Positions 8,435-17,992 are shown, numbered from the stretch's first letter. The stretch: DNA of 55,688 nucleotides from Nitrosopumilaceae archaeon (GCA_035631875.1 DASQHX010000007.1:1-55688); one strand, 5' to 3'. Program-made: numbers and translations. Notes: generated from the sequence alone by a model not told the origin.

Positions 8435-9106
8435 ATGGCATACAAGACATGTGTCACACTAGCAGAGTCAAGTCCCGCAAAGTTAAACAAGCTATTGCAA
8501 TCTTCACTAAAAAGATCTGACTATATAGAAATAAGATTTGATTTTATGGAACCAAGCAAGGTTCCATTAACCCTGAATTTAATAAAAAAACATCTTGACA
8601 GATGCATCTGTACCTTAAGGCCAAGATCAGAGGGAGGCAAGTTTTCTAGTAGTGAAAAAAACAGAATTTCTATTCTTAAATTAATTGCAGAATACAATCC
8701 ATATCTTTTAGACGTGGAATACAACACAATACGAAAAAACAAGGCATTACGCCAGTATTTGAGAAAAACAAAAACAAATTTGTTAATATCATGGCATGAT
8801 TTTGCAAAAACACCAAACATCAATATCTTAAAAGCAATGAGAAAAAAGATGACAAAATTTTCAAAAAATATTAAAATTGTAACCACTGCCAAATCAATGA
8901 AAGACACATTATGCATTTTGTCGCTTTACAAATTTCAGAGCAACACCAATCTCGTTGCCTTTGCTATGGGAGATTATGGGCGTATGTCAAGAATTCTCTG
9001 CACACAGTTAGGTAGTCCTTACACGTATGTTTCACTTGGCAAGCCAGTAGCTCCAGGCCAGTTTAGTCTGGACGAAACCAAATCAATCTTTGAGTTGAAA
9101 CAATGA
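8435..9106 (+). CDS. aroD: 3-dehydroquinate dehydratase, type I
   Basis: 223 residues, the usual archaeal length for the type I (Schiff-base) enzyme that dehydrates 3-dehydroquinate to 3-dehydroshikimate. The catalytic His is in SWHDF (H121) and the imine-forming Lys in TTAKS (K153). The C-terminal PVAPGQ loop (about residues 209-214), which closes over substrate, is intact. It is first in the aromatic run and overlaps aroE by four bases (ATGA), so the two are translationally coupled. Confidence 0.94.
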   Translation: MAYKTCVTLAESSPAKLNKLLQSSLKRSDYIEIRFDFMEPSKVPLTLNLIKKHLDRCICTLRPRSEGGKFSSSEKNRISILKLIAEYNPYLLDVEYNTIRKNKALRQYLRKTKTNLLISWHDFAKTPNINILKAMRKKMTKFSKNIKIVTTAKSMKDTLCILSLYKFQSNTNLVAFAMGDYGRMSRILCTQLGSPYTYVSLGKPVAPGQFSLDETKSIFELKQ

Positions 9107-9924
9107 CTAAAACTTATGCAGTGATAGGAGATCCAATAGATCACTCGCTTTCACCAGCTATTCATAATGCAGCCTTTGGATTTTTAGGAATAGATTGTAC
9201 GTATATCGCATATAGAATTCCTAAAGGGGAACTCGCATCTGGCATTGAAGCATTAAAAAAAATTCAGATTTCTGGATTTAATGTAACCATACCACATAAA
9301 GTTGACATGATGAAGTTTCTTGATGAAACAGATGAGAACTGTAAAACAATTGGCGCAACAAATACAGTTGTCAACAATGATGGTTCTCTTAAAGGGTATA
9401 ACACGGACATGGATGGATTTTTAGATCCAATAAAAAAAAGAAAAATAGATTGCAAGGATTCTGATGTTTTACTTGTTGGTGCAGGAGGAGCAGCCAGAGC
9501 TATTGTTGTCGGATTTGCAAAAGAAAAAGCCCATAAGGTTACTATTGCAAATAGAACTGCAGAAAGAGCGTATGACCTTATTAAATTTGCAAACAATCTA
9601 GGAATGCAATCAGATTATTCTGATTTATCAAATGCTGGGGAGATAGCAGGAAAATACAAGTTTATTGTAAATGCAACATCAATAGGTCTAAAAGGAAACG
9701 CATGTCCCATTTCAACTAGAACTATAACAAAGGATTCCATAGTTTATGATATTGTATACATGCCAGTAGAAACTGAATTAATTGAACAGTCAAAAAAACA
9801 AGGTGCGACTATCATATATGGATGGGAAATGCTTCTTGGTCAGGCAATGCGTTCTTTTGAGATTTGGACTGGACGAGAAGCACCATATCAGGCAATGAAA
9901 TTAACATTGTTGGGGAGATTTTAA
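9103..9924 (+). CDS. aroE: Shikimate dehydrogenase (NADP)
   Basis: 273 residues. The substrate-binding SLSPAIHN (about 15-22), the catalytic Lys in NVTIPHK (K66), the GYNTDMDG block (99-106) and the NADP-binding GAGGAARA motif are all present. It reduces 3-dehydroshikimate to shikimate. The start ATG overlaps the aroD stop, and its own stop shares one base with the start of the shikimate kinase gene (TAATG). Confidence 0.94.
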   Translation: MTKTYAVIGDPIDHSLSPAIHNAAFGFLGIDCTYIAYRIPKGELASGIEALKKIQISGFNVTIPHKVDMMKFLDETDENCKTIGATNTVVNNDGSLKGYNTDMDGFLDPIKKRKIDCKDSDVLLVGAGGAARAIVVGFAKEKAHKVTIANRTAERAYDLIKFANNLGMQSDYSDLSNAGEIAGKYKFIVNATSIGLKGNACPISTRTITKDSIVYDIVYMPVETELIEQSKKQGATIIYGWEMLLGQAMRSFEIWTGREAPYQAMKLTLLGRF

Positions 9925-10778
9925 TGCCAGCAGCAAAGGCGATCATGCATGGCGCAGTTTCCATAGTAAATGCAATAGCAACTGGCAAAGGAGCGACACT
10001 TGGTATATCACTTAACGTAGAAGCTGATATTCATGCCACACCTGGTGTTGGACTATATTTTGAGAACAAAGAGTCCAGTCTAAGCTCGCGTCTCATAAGA
10101 GCAGTAATGGAAAGAGCCATACCAAAAGCAGATCTTGAAAAAAACAAGATCACGGTATTGGTCAAATCAGATATTCCTTCTGGATATGGGTTGAAGAGTT
10201 CTAGTGCTATTTCGTCTGTAGTTTCATTGGCTTGTACTAAACTATTCAAGCCAAAGATATCAGATTTGGAGATTCTCAAGTATGGAGTAGAGGCATCTAT
10301 ACAAACCAAGGTGAGCATAACAGGAGCATTTGATGATGCATGTGCATGTTATTTTGGAGGTTTTGTTGTCACAGACAATACAAATCAAAAAATCATAAAA
10401 TCAGAAAAAGCACCAGATGATTTGCTAGCCATTATATTCATTCCAAGCTCACGAAAACGCAGTAATGTGAAAAAGCTAAAAATTCTTGAAGGAGTATTTT
10501 CTCAGGCATGGACACTTGCAAGCAATTCTGATTATTGGAATGCGATGATGTTAAACGGCCTTGCAACATCCACTATACTAAATTCTGATCCTAGAATTCT
10601 TACAGATCTTGTAGAAAATGGAGCTCTCGCAGCTTCAGTTTCTGGCAACGGACCATCTATTGCCGCAATTACAAAAAAAGAAAGTATTTCAAATATCAAA
10701 AAAATATTTGCTTCTATGGAAGGCTCTACAATAATTTCTGAAATAAACAACAAAAAGGCCGAAGTCTATGAAATGTAA
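9924..10778 (+). CDS. aroK: Shikimate kinase, archaeal GHMP-kinase type
   Basis: 284 residues from the ATG at 9924; the longer upstream reading overlaps aroE by 60 bases and was rejected. The GHMP phosphate loop SGYGLKSSSA is at about 91-100, and SVSGNGPSIAA near the C-terminus is the third GHMP motif. This family replaces the P-loop shikimate kinase in most archaea. Its place between aroE and aroA makes shikimate the clear substrate rather than homoserine or mevalonate. It overlaps aroA by 11 bases. Confidence 0.92.
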   Translation: MPAAKAIMHGAVSIVNAIATGKGATLGISLNVEADIHATPGVGLYFENKESSLSSRLIRAVMERAIPKADLEKNKITVLVKSDIPSGYGLKSSSAISSVVSLACTKLFKPKISDLEILKYGVEASIQTKVSITGAFDDACACYFGGFVVTDNTNQKIIKSEKAPDDLLAIIFIPSSRKRSNVKKLKILEGVFSQAWTLASNSDYWNAMMLNGLATSTILNSDPRILTDLVENGALAASVSGNGPSIAAITKKESISNIKKIFASMEGSTIISEINNKKAEVYEM

Positions 10779-12033
10779 AATTGAAAAAGCAAGGCTTTCA
10801 GGAAATATAATCTGTCCTCCAAACAAGAGCTACACCCACAGGGCGATATTTTTGGCATCACTTGCAAAAGGAAAAAGTCAGATAAGAAACGTGCTGCTTT
10901 CAAGGGATACCATTGCAACAATTAATGCATGCAAAACATTTGGATCAATAATCAAAGAAGATAGCACTAATCTAACAATAGAAAGTTCAGGGGATTTGAA
11001 ACTGCAAAGTAATGAGATTAATGCATCAAATTCAGGAACAACGATCAGAATTTCTGCTGCAATAGCATCACTTTCAAATACCAAAACAACACTGACCGGA
11101 GATTCAAGTCTTAGAAAAAGACCAATGCAACCATTACTTGATGCATTAGTAGATCTTGGGGCAGAGTGCACATCAACAGATGGCAAGCCCCCGATAACTG
11201 TAAAGGGAAAAATTCTTGGAGGGAAGGTATCAATTTCAGGCTCAGTTTCGAGTCAGTTCATATCTGCACTAATGATTGCATCACCAAAAACAGAAAATGG
11301 TGTCAAGTTGGATATAGAAGGAAATCTTGTATCAAAACCATATCTTGATGCCACCATATCTACGATGAAAAAATTTGGTGTCAATGTTGATACCATATCT
11401 CCTTACAAAAAATACAACATTTCAAAACAGCAATACATACCAACAGATTTTACAGTACCTTCTGATTTTTCAAGCATGGCGTTGTTACTTTCTGCAGCAG
11501 TATTAATTGGGGATAAAATGACAATTTCTGTTCTAGCTGGTGATCTTCCACAAGGAGACAGAGAAATGATAGCACATCTTGAAAAGCTAGGTGTCAAGAT
11601 AAATTTGGATGATAGAATAACTGTAAAGACTCCATCATCACTTGATGGTGGAAGATTTGATCTTTCAAACACACCTGATCTTCTTCCGGCTTTGGCAATA
11701 CTTGCACTAAAGACATCAAAACCGATTGAAATCTACAACGTAAAGCATGCAAGATTTAAGGAAACCGATAGGATTGCTATCTTGGCTTGTGAACTTGCAA
11801 AAATTGGCATCAAGGTACAAGAAAAAGAAGATGGGTTGATTCTTGGAGCACCCGATATTCTAAAAAGTGCTGATTTGAATTCGTCTGATGATCACAGATT
11901 GTTTATGGCATTCTGTATTGCTGGAATGTTTGTAGGGAATTGTACTGTTTCTGATCCACTATCAGTTGATGTTTCATATCCAACATTCATTCAAGACATG
12001 AATGCAATTGGGGCAAAAATTCTTTCAGATTAA
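10768..12033 (+). CDS. aroA: 3-phosphoshikimate 1-carboxyvinyltransferase (EPSP synthase)
   Basis: 421 residues with the two-lobed EPSP synthase fold. The signatures are NKSYTHRA near the N-terminus, NSGTTIR at about 87-93, LRKRPMQPLLDAL, GDLPQGDRE and FKETDR, the last carrying active-site residues. It joins PEP to shikimate 3-phosphate. No insertion or deletion is apparent. The reading frame starts inside the shikimate kinase gene, so expression is probably coupled. After it the run is broken by a reversed acetyltransferase gene before aroC resumes. Confidence 0.95.
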   Translation: MKCKIEKARLSGNIICPPNKSYTHRAIFLASLAKGKSQIRNVLLSRDTIATINACKTFGSIIKEDSTNLTIESSGDLKLQSNEINASNSGTTIRISAAIASLSNTKTTLTGDSSLRKRPMQPLLDALVDLGAECTSTDGKPPITVKGKILGGKVSISGSVSSQFISALMIASPKTENGVKLDIEGNLVSKPYLDATISTMKKFGVNVDTISPYKKYNISKQQYIPTDFTVPSDFSSMALLLSAAVLIGDKMTISVLAGDLPQGDREMIAHLEKLGVKINLDDRITVKTPSSLDGGRFDLSNTPDLLPALAILALKTSKPIEIYNVKHARFKETDRIAILACELAKIGIKVQEKEDGLILGAPDILKSADLNSSDDHRLFMAFCIAGMFVGNCTVSDPLSVDVSYPTFIQDMNAIGAKILSD

Positions 12034-12041
12034 TATAATCA

Positions 12042-12842
12042 TTATAGATTTTTCTTTAGATCTTTTTTCATCAAGTAAAAAAGTGGCCTCTTTGTTAGTG
12101 ATTCCATAGTTAGTATATTTTTTGCCTGAGAAAAAACCTGAATTCTTTCAGAGTGTGATTCATGACCTTTGTTTTGGATAAATCGTAAAATATCCAGCAT
12201 TCCCTCGTCTGTACCGTTGATAAAACCAAGCTGCAAAACATTTGCAAAGTTTTTGGATTCATTCCATATTCCCATTGCCAAAACTCGTCCATTTTGTACA
12301 GACAATAGAATTCTTTTTTGTCGTATTAATTCTTCCAAGTCTGAGCTTTCCAACGGAAGCCACTTCCATGAATCAACATATGTGTATGAAGATACAAATC
12401 TTGTAACCTGATTGACATTAGATGCTAAAACCACAGATGAAGTTTCTTTTTTTGGCGTTAGAGCATAAAGTCGCCACCAATCTTCAATGACATATCCCAT
12501 TGATTTGGCAAGGTCAATTGAGGGAGTGTTATCACTTTCTATTATCATCCTAATTGTTTTAGAATTTGCAATTGATTCGCAGTGTAAAATTATCCTTCTT
12601 CCATATCCTTTTCTTCTGTTATTTGGATGAATTCTGATTCCTTCAAGCCAAGCTTGTCTATTGTCTATAAAAACAAGATGAGAAAGACCAATAGGGATAT
12701 CGTTTTCAACAGCGACAAAGAGATTTCCCTGTAAAATCCAAGAATCCCATACATCAGAGATGTAATCCCCCCAAGAAAATGTGTCTTTACAAAAATCCAA
12801 GACAGCCTGTTTGTCACTTGGTTGTGCATCACGAATTTGCAT
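12042..12842 (-). CDS. GNAT-family N-acetyltransferase
   Basis: 266 residues from the ATG at 12842; an upstream start at 12878 would add 12 hydrophobic residues but lies inside the promoter. The N-terminal GNAT domain shows the acetyl-CoA loop RRKGYGRRI at about 75-83, followed by an IIESDNTPSIDLAKSMGY helix typical of the fold. The C-terminal 130 residues form a second, degenerate domain. The substrate is unknown. It is the only gene reversed inside the aromatic amino acid run and shares a symmetric promoter with aroC. Confidence 0.8.
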   Translation of the reverse strand: MQIRDAQPSDKQAVLDFCKDTFSWGDYISDVWDSWILQGNLFVAVENDIPIGLSHLVFIDNRQAWLEGIRIHPNNRRKGYGRRIILHCESIANSKTIRMIIESDNTPSIDLAKSMGYVIEDWWRLYALTPKKETSSVVLASNVNQVTRFVSSYTYVDSWKWLPLESSDLEELIRQKRILLSVQNGRVLAMGIWNESKNFANVLQLGFINGTDEGMLDILRFIQNKGHESHSERIQVFSQAKNILTMESLTKRPLFYLMKKDLKKNL

Positions 12843-12865
12843 ATTGTTGTATATTATTCCTATAA

Positions 12866-12880
12866 GGATTATAAGCATCT
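12866..12880. promoter_or_regulatory. Shared divergent TATA region between GNAT gene and aroC
   Basis: GGATTATAAGC reads as a TATA box in both directions. Its centre is about 26 bases from the aroC GTG (12898) and about 30 from the acetyltransferase ATG (12842). One element may serve both leaderless genes. Confidence 0.4.
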
Positions 12881-12897
12881 AGAGAGAAAATTTCATT

Positions 12898-13995
12898 GTG
12901 TCATACAGTTCTATTGGTGAGCGATTTGTGCTTACAAGTTTTGGTGAATCTCATGGAAGATGCATAGGAGCTGTAGTAGATGGTTGTCCTGCAGGTCTAG
13001 AATTACAAGAAAAAGACATACAAAAAATGCTTGATCTTAGAAAGCCAGGCCAGTCAATAGTAACTACCCAGCGAAAAGAGGAAGACGTGGTAGAGATTCT
13101 TTCAGGAATTTTTAGAGGATACACCACTGGTGCACCAATTACAATGATAATTTGGAACCAAGATAAAAAATCCAAAGACTATGAAAATCTCATAATAAAA
13201 CCAAGACCTGGGCATTCTGATTATCCTGCTTTTATAAAATACCGGGGATTCAATGACTATCGTGGGGGCGGAAGATTCTCTGGCAGATTGACTGCCACGT
13301 TTGTAATGGCAGGAGCAATAGCAAGAAAGCTTCTTTCAAAGACTTTGGACATTGACACCTATTCCTACACTTCACAAGTAGGTAAAATAAAAATGAAAAA
13401 TCAAGCTACACTAAAGATGAAAAATGCGATTTACTCTAATGACGTAAGATGCCCTGATACCAAAATAGCTAAGAAAATGCGGGCTGCAATACTTGCTGTA
13501 AGAAGAAGTGGAGATTCAGTTGGAGGTGTAATAGAATCCATAACACTAAACGTTCCAATAGGTTTGGGTGAACCAATCTTTGGTTCCTTGGAATCAGATC
13601 TAAGTAGGGCACTGTACTCAATTCCGGCAGTAAAGGGAGTTGAATTTGGTTCCGGGTTTTATGGTTCTACAATCAAGGGCTCAGAAAATAATGATGAATA
13701 CATAATAAAAAATGGAAAAATAGTAACCAAGACAAACAATGCAGGCGGAATACTTGGGGGATTATCAACTGGAATGCCAATTGTTCTTCGAGTAGCTTTC
13801 AAGCCAGCTTCTTCTATAGCAAAAAAGCAAAACACCATAAACATAAAGACAAAAAAACCCGCGTCGTTGATAGTGGAAGGAAGGCACGACCCTTGTGTTG
13901 TTCCGCGTGCACCTCCAGTGGTAGATTCTCTTGTCTCTCTTGTTCTAGCAGATCATGCCATTAGAAATGGCTTCATACCATCGGTTCTGAAATAG
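12898..13995 (+). CDS. aroC: Chorismate synthase
   Basis: 365 residues from a GTG start. The FMN-dependent chorismate synthase signatures are SFGESHG at the N-terminus, RPGHSDY, GGGRFSGRLTA, RRSGDSVGG and the C-terminal GRHDPCVVPRAPPV. It removes phosphate from EPSP to give chorismate. The GTG lies about 26 bases from a TATA element, implying a leaderless mRNA. The chorismate-using fusion gene follows after two bases. Confidence 0.95.
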   Translation: MSYSSIGERFVLTSFGESHGRCIGAVVDGCPAGLELQEKDIQKMLDLRKPGQSIVTTQRKEEDVVEILSGIFRGYTTGAPITMIIWNQDKKSKDYENLIIKPRPGHSDYPAFIKYRGFNDYRGGGRFSGRLTATFVMAGAIARKLLSKTLDIDTYSYTSQVGKIKMKNQATLKMKNAIYSNDVRCPDTKIAKKMRAAILAVRRSGDSVGGVIESITLNVPIGLGEPIFGSLESDLSRALYSIPAVKGVEFGSGFYGSTIKGSENNDEYIIKNGKIVTKTNNAGGILGGLSTGMPIVLRVAFKPASSIAKKQNTINIKTKKPASLIVEGRHDPCVVPRAPPVVDSLVSLVLADHAIRNGFIPSVLK

Positions 13996-13997
13996 AA

Positions 13998-15362
13998 ATG
14001 TCTGATATTGAAAAGCTGCGTGATAAGATAAACAAGATCACATTTGATATGATAAGACTTCTAAAAGAACGAAATGATGTTGCAAAGGAAATTGGCAGCC
14101 TTAAAAATAATTTGGGTCTTGGTGTAACAAATGAGGAGCGAGAGAACCAGCTTAGAACTAAAGTTCTTTTATTATGCAAAGAAATTGGCCTAGATGAAAA
14201 AACAGCTTCGGCATTTTTGAATTTATTGTTAAATGAATCAATCAAGGTACAATCCACCAACAAATCAACACATCTTTCAATATTTTTGAAAGCCAAAGCT
14301 TTGGAAAAGGAAGGGAAAAAAATTATCCACATGGAAGTTGGAGAACCAGACTTTTACCCACCCAAAGTTGTAAAATCAGCTCTCTTAGAGGTTTACGATA
14401 AAGGATACACAAAATACGGTGATTCTAAAGGAATGCCAGAATTTCGAGAAAATTTGGCAAAAAAAGTTTCCTTGTCATATGGCGTAAAAATACAAACTCA
14501 AAACATCATGGTTTCACCAGGTGCAAGATTTTCAGTTTTTCTTGCAATTTCTAATCTATTGCATCCAGGTGATGAAATGATAGTAATCGAACCTGCGTGG
14601 CCAGCATATAGAGAAAACGCGCTAAACTCTGGCATTAAGGTTCGAACAATACAAACTACACTAGATGACAAATGGGAGCCATCCATAGATCAGATTGAAA
14701 ATACGATAAACCTCAATACCAAAATGATTGTACTAAATTATCCTAACAACCCAACAGGTAAGATTCTCCCAGACAAGATTCAAGATGACATAATGAAGAT
14801 TGCAATAAAAAATAACCTCTATGTTTTAAGTGATGAAATCTACTCAAACTATGCATATGGAAAATGGAAAAGCGTTCTTGCCTACGAATACAATAAAAGT
14901 ATCATAACACAGTCGTTTTCAAAATCACATGCCATGACAGGTTTTAGAATAGGTTATGCAATATCAAGCCCAGACATAATAGACAAAATGGCAAAGCTTC
15001 AAGCATTATGCATTACAAACGTTGCAGAACCAATCCAATATGTGGCCTTTAGAGCACTTGATGCAGACACTAGCGATAATGCAAAAATCATGAGAAACAG
15101 ACTAGACCTTCTGATAAAAAAAGCAAAAAACATGCAGTTGGACTTTGTAGAACCTAATGGAGCAATGTATCTTTTTGCCAAAGTAAGAAAGGATAACTTT
15201 GATGTTGCTTCTTTTATCAACAATCTTCTTGATTTAGGAGTTGCAATCGCACCTGGCGAAGCCTTTGGGAACTATCAGAATTTTGTCAGGATATCTGCCT
15301 GTCAACCAGAAGATTTACTTAACGAAGGCATGCAAATAATAGATGAGATATTAAGGAAATAG
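13998..15362 (+). CDS. Chorismate mutase-aromatic aminotransferase fusion
   Basis: 454 residues in two domains. Residues 1-85 are an AroQ-type chorismate mutase helix bundle (IEKLRDKINKI, LLKERNDVAKEIG, LNLLLNESIKVQ). From about 92 on is a class I PLP aminotransferase with MEVGEPDF, NYPNNPTGK, SDEIYS and the PLP lysine in SFSKS. The first domain makes prephenate from chorismate. The second probably transaminates prephenate, phenylpyruvate or hydroxyphenylpyruvate. It sits between aroC and tyrA with 1-2 base gaps, so the fusion channels the chorismate branch. Start choice is clear. Confidence 0.9.
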   Translation: MSDIEKLRDKINKITFDMIRLLKERNDVAKEIGSLKNNLGLGVTNEERENQLRTKVLLLCKEIGLDEKTASAFLNLLLNESIKVQSTNKSTHLSIFLKAKALEKEGKKIIHMEVGEPDFYPPKVVKSALLEVYDKGYTKYGDSKGMPEFRENLAKKVSLSYGVKIQTQNIMVSPGARFSVFLAISNLLHPGDEMIVIEPAWPAYRENALNSGIKVRTIQTTLDDKWEPSIDQIENTINLNTKMIVLNYPNNPTGKILPDKIQDDIMKIAIKNNLYVLSDEIYSNYAYGKWKSVLAYEYNKSIITQSFSKSHAMTGFRIGYAISSPDIIDKMAKLQALCITNVAEPIQYVAFRALDADTSDNAKIMRNRLDLLIKKAKNMQLDFVEPNGAMYLFAKVRKDNFDVASFINNLLDLGVAIAPGEAFGNYQNFVRISACQPEDLLNEGMQIIDEILRK

Positions 15363-15363
15363 T

Positions 15364-16221
15364 ATGATAAAGAAAAAAATTGCAATTATTGGCTCCGAAG
15401 GACAGATGGGCAAATGGTTTTCGAAATATTTTATAGAGAAGGGTTTTGAGGTCATTGCCTATGATTCTGAAAAAGAAATTGTAAACAAACTGGTAACCAA
15501 AGCCAAGTCTCTAGTTGGCGCAATTCTAAATGTCGATTATGTAATACTTGCAATCCCAGTAAAACGCACTCCTGAAACAATCAGATTAATTGCAAAAGAA
15601 ATGAAGCGAGATTCTTATCTTATAGATATTTCATCTCTAAAATTAAAAACATTTTCTGCATTATCAAAAATCCCAGATAAGGTAAATCCTATTTGCATTC
15701 ATCCCATGTTTGGACCAGGTACAAAAAAACTCAAAGGTCAGAACATCATATCTATTCCAATCAGGGATGCAAAAAAAGAACTTCTCATGGCAAAATCTCT
15801 TTTTCCCGATGCAACTTTTGTTTCAATTGATGCCGTAGAGCACGACAAAAAAATGGCAATGATTTTGGGTATGACACATCTTGTTAACCTTTCACTTGCA
15901 AACATTCTATCAAAGGAGGAAAACTTTACACTGGTAGAAAAGATGTCAGGTACAACATTTAAAGCTCAAAAAATACTCACTGCAGGAATAATGACAGAGT
16001 CAGCTGAGCTCCTAGAGACTATCATTTCAAATCCTGAGATTAGAAGATATGCTGAAGAATTATGGAAAGATATTGGTAGGATGCTTATTTTAATTCAGGA
16101 AAACAAGTCTGAAGAAATTATAAAATACATAAATGTCACCAAGGAAAGACTAGCGAAAAATGTAGATCTTGACGAAGCTTATAAGAAACTAATAGCGATG
16201 GTAAACTCTGTAGAAAAATAG
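15364..16221 (+). CDS. tyrA: Prephenate dehydrogenase
   Basis: 285 residues. An N-terminal Rossmann domain (IIGSEGQMGKWFS, about 8-20) binds NAD(P). The HPMFGPG block at about 113-119 carries the catalytic His and substrate contacts. The helical C-terminal dimerisation domain follows. It oxidatively decarboxylates prephenate to 4-hydroxyphenylpyruvate for tyrosine. There is no ACT domain, so feedback control by tyrosine through ACT is absent. The gap to the mutase fusion is one base. Confidence 0.92.
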   Translation: MIKKKIAIIGSEGQMGKWFSKYFIEKGFEVIAYDSEKEIVNKLVTKAKSLVGAILNVDYVILAIPVKRTPETIRLIAKEMKRDSYLIDISSLKLKTFSALSKIPDKVNPICIHPMFGPGTKKLKGQNIISIPIRDAKKELLMAKSLFPDATFVSIDAVEHDKKMAMILGMTHLVNLSLANILSKEENFTLVEKMSGTTFKAQKILTAGIMTESAELLETIISNPEIRRYAEELWKDIGRMLILIQENKSEEIIKYINVTKERLAKNVDLDEAYKKLIAMVNSVEK

Positions 16222-16623
16222 TTGTACTCCACAAAAATTGTCACATCTTTTCTTTTACATGCAGACAAGTTTCTCATTTTAAAACGTAGTCAAAATGTAA
16301 AGACCCTAAAGGGTCAGTGGGCTGGTATAAGCGGCATAATAGAAGGAACAGAGGAACCACTGCAAAGAGCAAAGATAGAGATTTTTGAGGAAGTAGGGGT
16401 GACAGAAAATTCTCTTGTTCTACTCAAGACGGCGTCTCAAATGCAGATAAGATCGCAGTATACAAATCATGAATGGACAGTTTTCCCTTTTTTGTTTTCT
16501 GTAAAAGAACCAAACATTAAACTGAATTGGGAGAATTCAGAATACAAATGGATCTATCCCAGTGAGATTTCAAAATATCAGACAGTTCCAAGCTTGGATA
16601 AAGTTCTAGATAGCTTGATGTAG
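16222..16623 (+). CDS. Nudix hydrolase
   Basis: 133 residues from a TTG start immediately after the tyrA stop. The Nudix box is GIIEGTEEP...IEIFEEVGV: the Gly, the Glu residues and the EExG core are in place, but the usual Arg before the first catalytic Glu is Ile. Family members cut nucleoside diphosphates linked to another group; the substrate here cannot be read. It ends inside the 3' end of the convergent thiC (18-base overlap). Its place at the end of the aromatic operon may be incidental. Confidence 0.82.
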   Translation: MYSTKIVTSFLLHADKFLILKRSQNVKTLKGQWAGISGIIEGTEEPLQRAKIEIFEEVGVTENSLVLLKTASQMQIRSQYTNHEWTVFPFLFSVKEPNIKLNWENSEYKWIYPSEISKYQTVPSLDKVLDSLM

Positions 16624-17937
16624 TTTTTCTATTTCTTCTGGAGTGTTGTACCTTTGTTGTGGTAACATTATGTACACACAAGCTCCTCCACACATTGTAC
16701 ACGGAACTGTATTGCCATTTATCTGACCAACCCTTCCATGAATACGAGATGCCTCTTCTGGGTCGATAGAAAGTGCAATTTGTTTTTCCCAGTTTAATGT
16801 GCGTCTTGCCTCGGTCATCTCCATGTCCCATTTTATTGCCTTGTCCCGTAACTTTACCAAGTCACCTGCATGAGCTGCAATTCTATACGCGATTAGTCCT
16901 GCCTTTACCTCTTCTGGGGTTGGCAATGCCAAATGCTCAGACGGCGTAAGATAACACAATAAATCTACTCCTTCACTTGCAGAAATTGCAGCACCAATGG
17001 CACTTGCAATGTGATCATGACCAGATGCAATATCAGTAACAAGCGGACCTAAAACATAGTATGGAACATCGCCTATCAGAGATTTTGCCAGTCGCACATT
17101 TGCTGCAACTTCATTTAATGGAACATGTCCTGGGCCTTCAACCATAACTTGGACATCTTTTTCATGAGCTCGTTTTGTTAGTCTGGATACATTGATCATT
17201 TCCTGTACCTGCAGTTCATCATGAGAGTCTAAAATAGAGCCTGGTCTTAATGCATCTCCCAAGCTAAATGTCACATCATATTTTCTTGCCAATTCAATAA
17301 GATAGTCAAAATGCTCAAAGTATGGGTTTTCCTTGTCATACTTTAGCATCCAGGCAGCAGTAATGGTACCGCCCTTGCTTACTATTCCAGCATGTCTTTT
17401 TACTGAAAGAATCCTTTTTGCAATATCTTTTGTAATTCCAGAGTGTATCGTGGTATAATCAACGCCGTCTTTGACGTTTCTTTCAAATGCTTTGAGAAAA
17501 TCATCCTCGGTAATATCAAGTGGATTCTTGCTCTTTTGCACACCATAATTATATGCCTCATACACTGGAACCGTGCCAAATGTTATTGGTGCGGCATCTA
17601 GCAGAGTTCTTCTAAAGAGCCCTACATCACCACCGTCGCTGAGGTCCATTATGGTATCAGCGTGATACTTTACTGCAACCTTTGCTTTTTTTATCTCCTC
17701 ATCCAAATTATTTGAAAGTGTAGAATTACCAATGTTTACATTTACTTTGGTTTTCATTCCTTTTCCAATACCTACAACTCTAATTTTCTGCGGTCTTTCA
17801 TTATTGTGTGGAACAATTATGGAACCGTTTGCTATCTTGGGTACTAACCACTCTAAAGTTACATCTTCATCTTTTGCAACTGCTTTCATTTCTTCTGTTG
17901 CAATTCCCCTACGTGCAGAACTCATTTGTGTAGTCAA
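16606..17937 (-). CDS. thiC: Phosphomethylpyrimidine synthase ThiC
   Basis: 443 residues from a TTG at 17937; an ATG at 17925 is the alternative. ThiC rearranges aminoimidazole ribotide to HMP-phosphate by radical-SAM chemistry with a C-terminal cluster. The C-terminal CTMCGGAC motif (CX2CX3C) is present. Core blocks include TIMDLSDGGD, HAGIVSKGG, GDALRPGS and VEGPGHVPLNE. The gene is divergent from thiDN with only 55 bases between, too short for a TPP riboswitch, and none was seen. Confidence 0.94.
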   Translation of the reverse strand: MTTQMSSARRGIATEEMKAVAKDEDVTLEWLVPKIANGSIIVPHNNERPQKIRVVGIGKGMKTKVNVNIGNSTLSNNLDEEIKKAKVAVKYHADTIMDLSDGGDVGLFRRTLLDAAPITFGTVPVYEAYNYGVQKSKNPLDITEDDFLKAFERNVKDGVDYTTIHSGITKDIAKRILSVKRHAGIVSKGGTITAAWMLKYDKENPYFEHFDYLIELARKYDVTFSLGDALRPGSILDSHDELQVQEMINVSRLTKRAHEKDVQVMVEGPGHVPLNEVAANVRLAKSLIGDVPYYVLGPLVTDIASGHDHIASAIGAAISASEGVDLLCYLTPSEHLALPTPEEVKAGLIAYRIAAHAGDLVKLRDKAIKWDMEMTEARRTLNWEKQIALSIDPEEASRIHGRVGQINGNTVPCTMCGGACVYIMLPQQRYNTPEEIEKLHQAI

Positions 17938-17963
17938 ATCATTATTTCTACCAAATGATTGGA

Positions 17964-17969
17964 TTTAAA
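17964..17969. promoter_or_regulatory. Symmetric TATA element between thiC and thiDN
   Basis: TTTAAA, a perfect palindrome, is about 26 bases from the thiDN GTG on one side and about 30 bases from the thiC TTG on the other. It is the only good TATA candidate in the 55-base gap and may serve both genes. Confidence 0.4.
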
Positions 17970-17992
17970 CGTGAGTTTCATGTCTTAAATTT

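Noticed and set aside
17938-17992. TPP riboswitch before the thiamine genes
   Set aside because: The gap is only 55 bases and shows none of the conserved TPP aptamer core.
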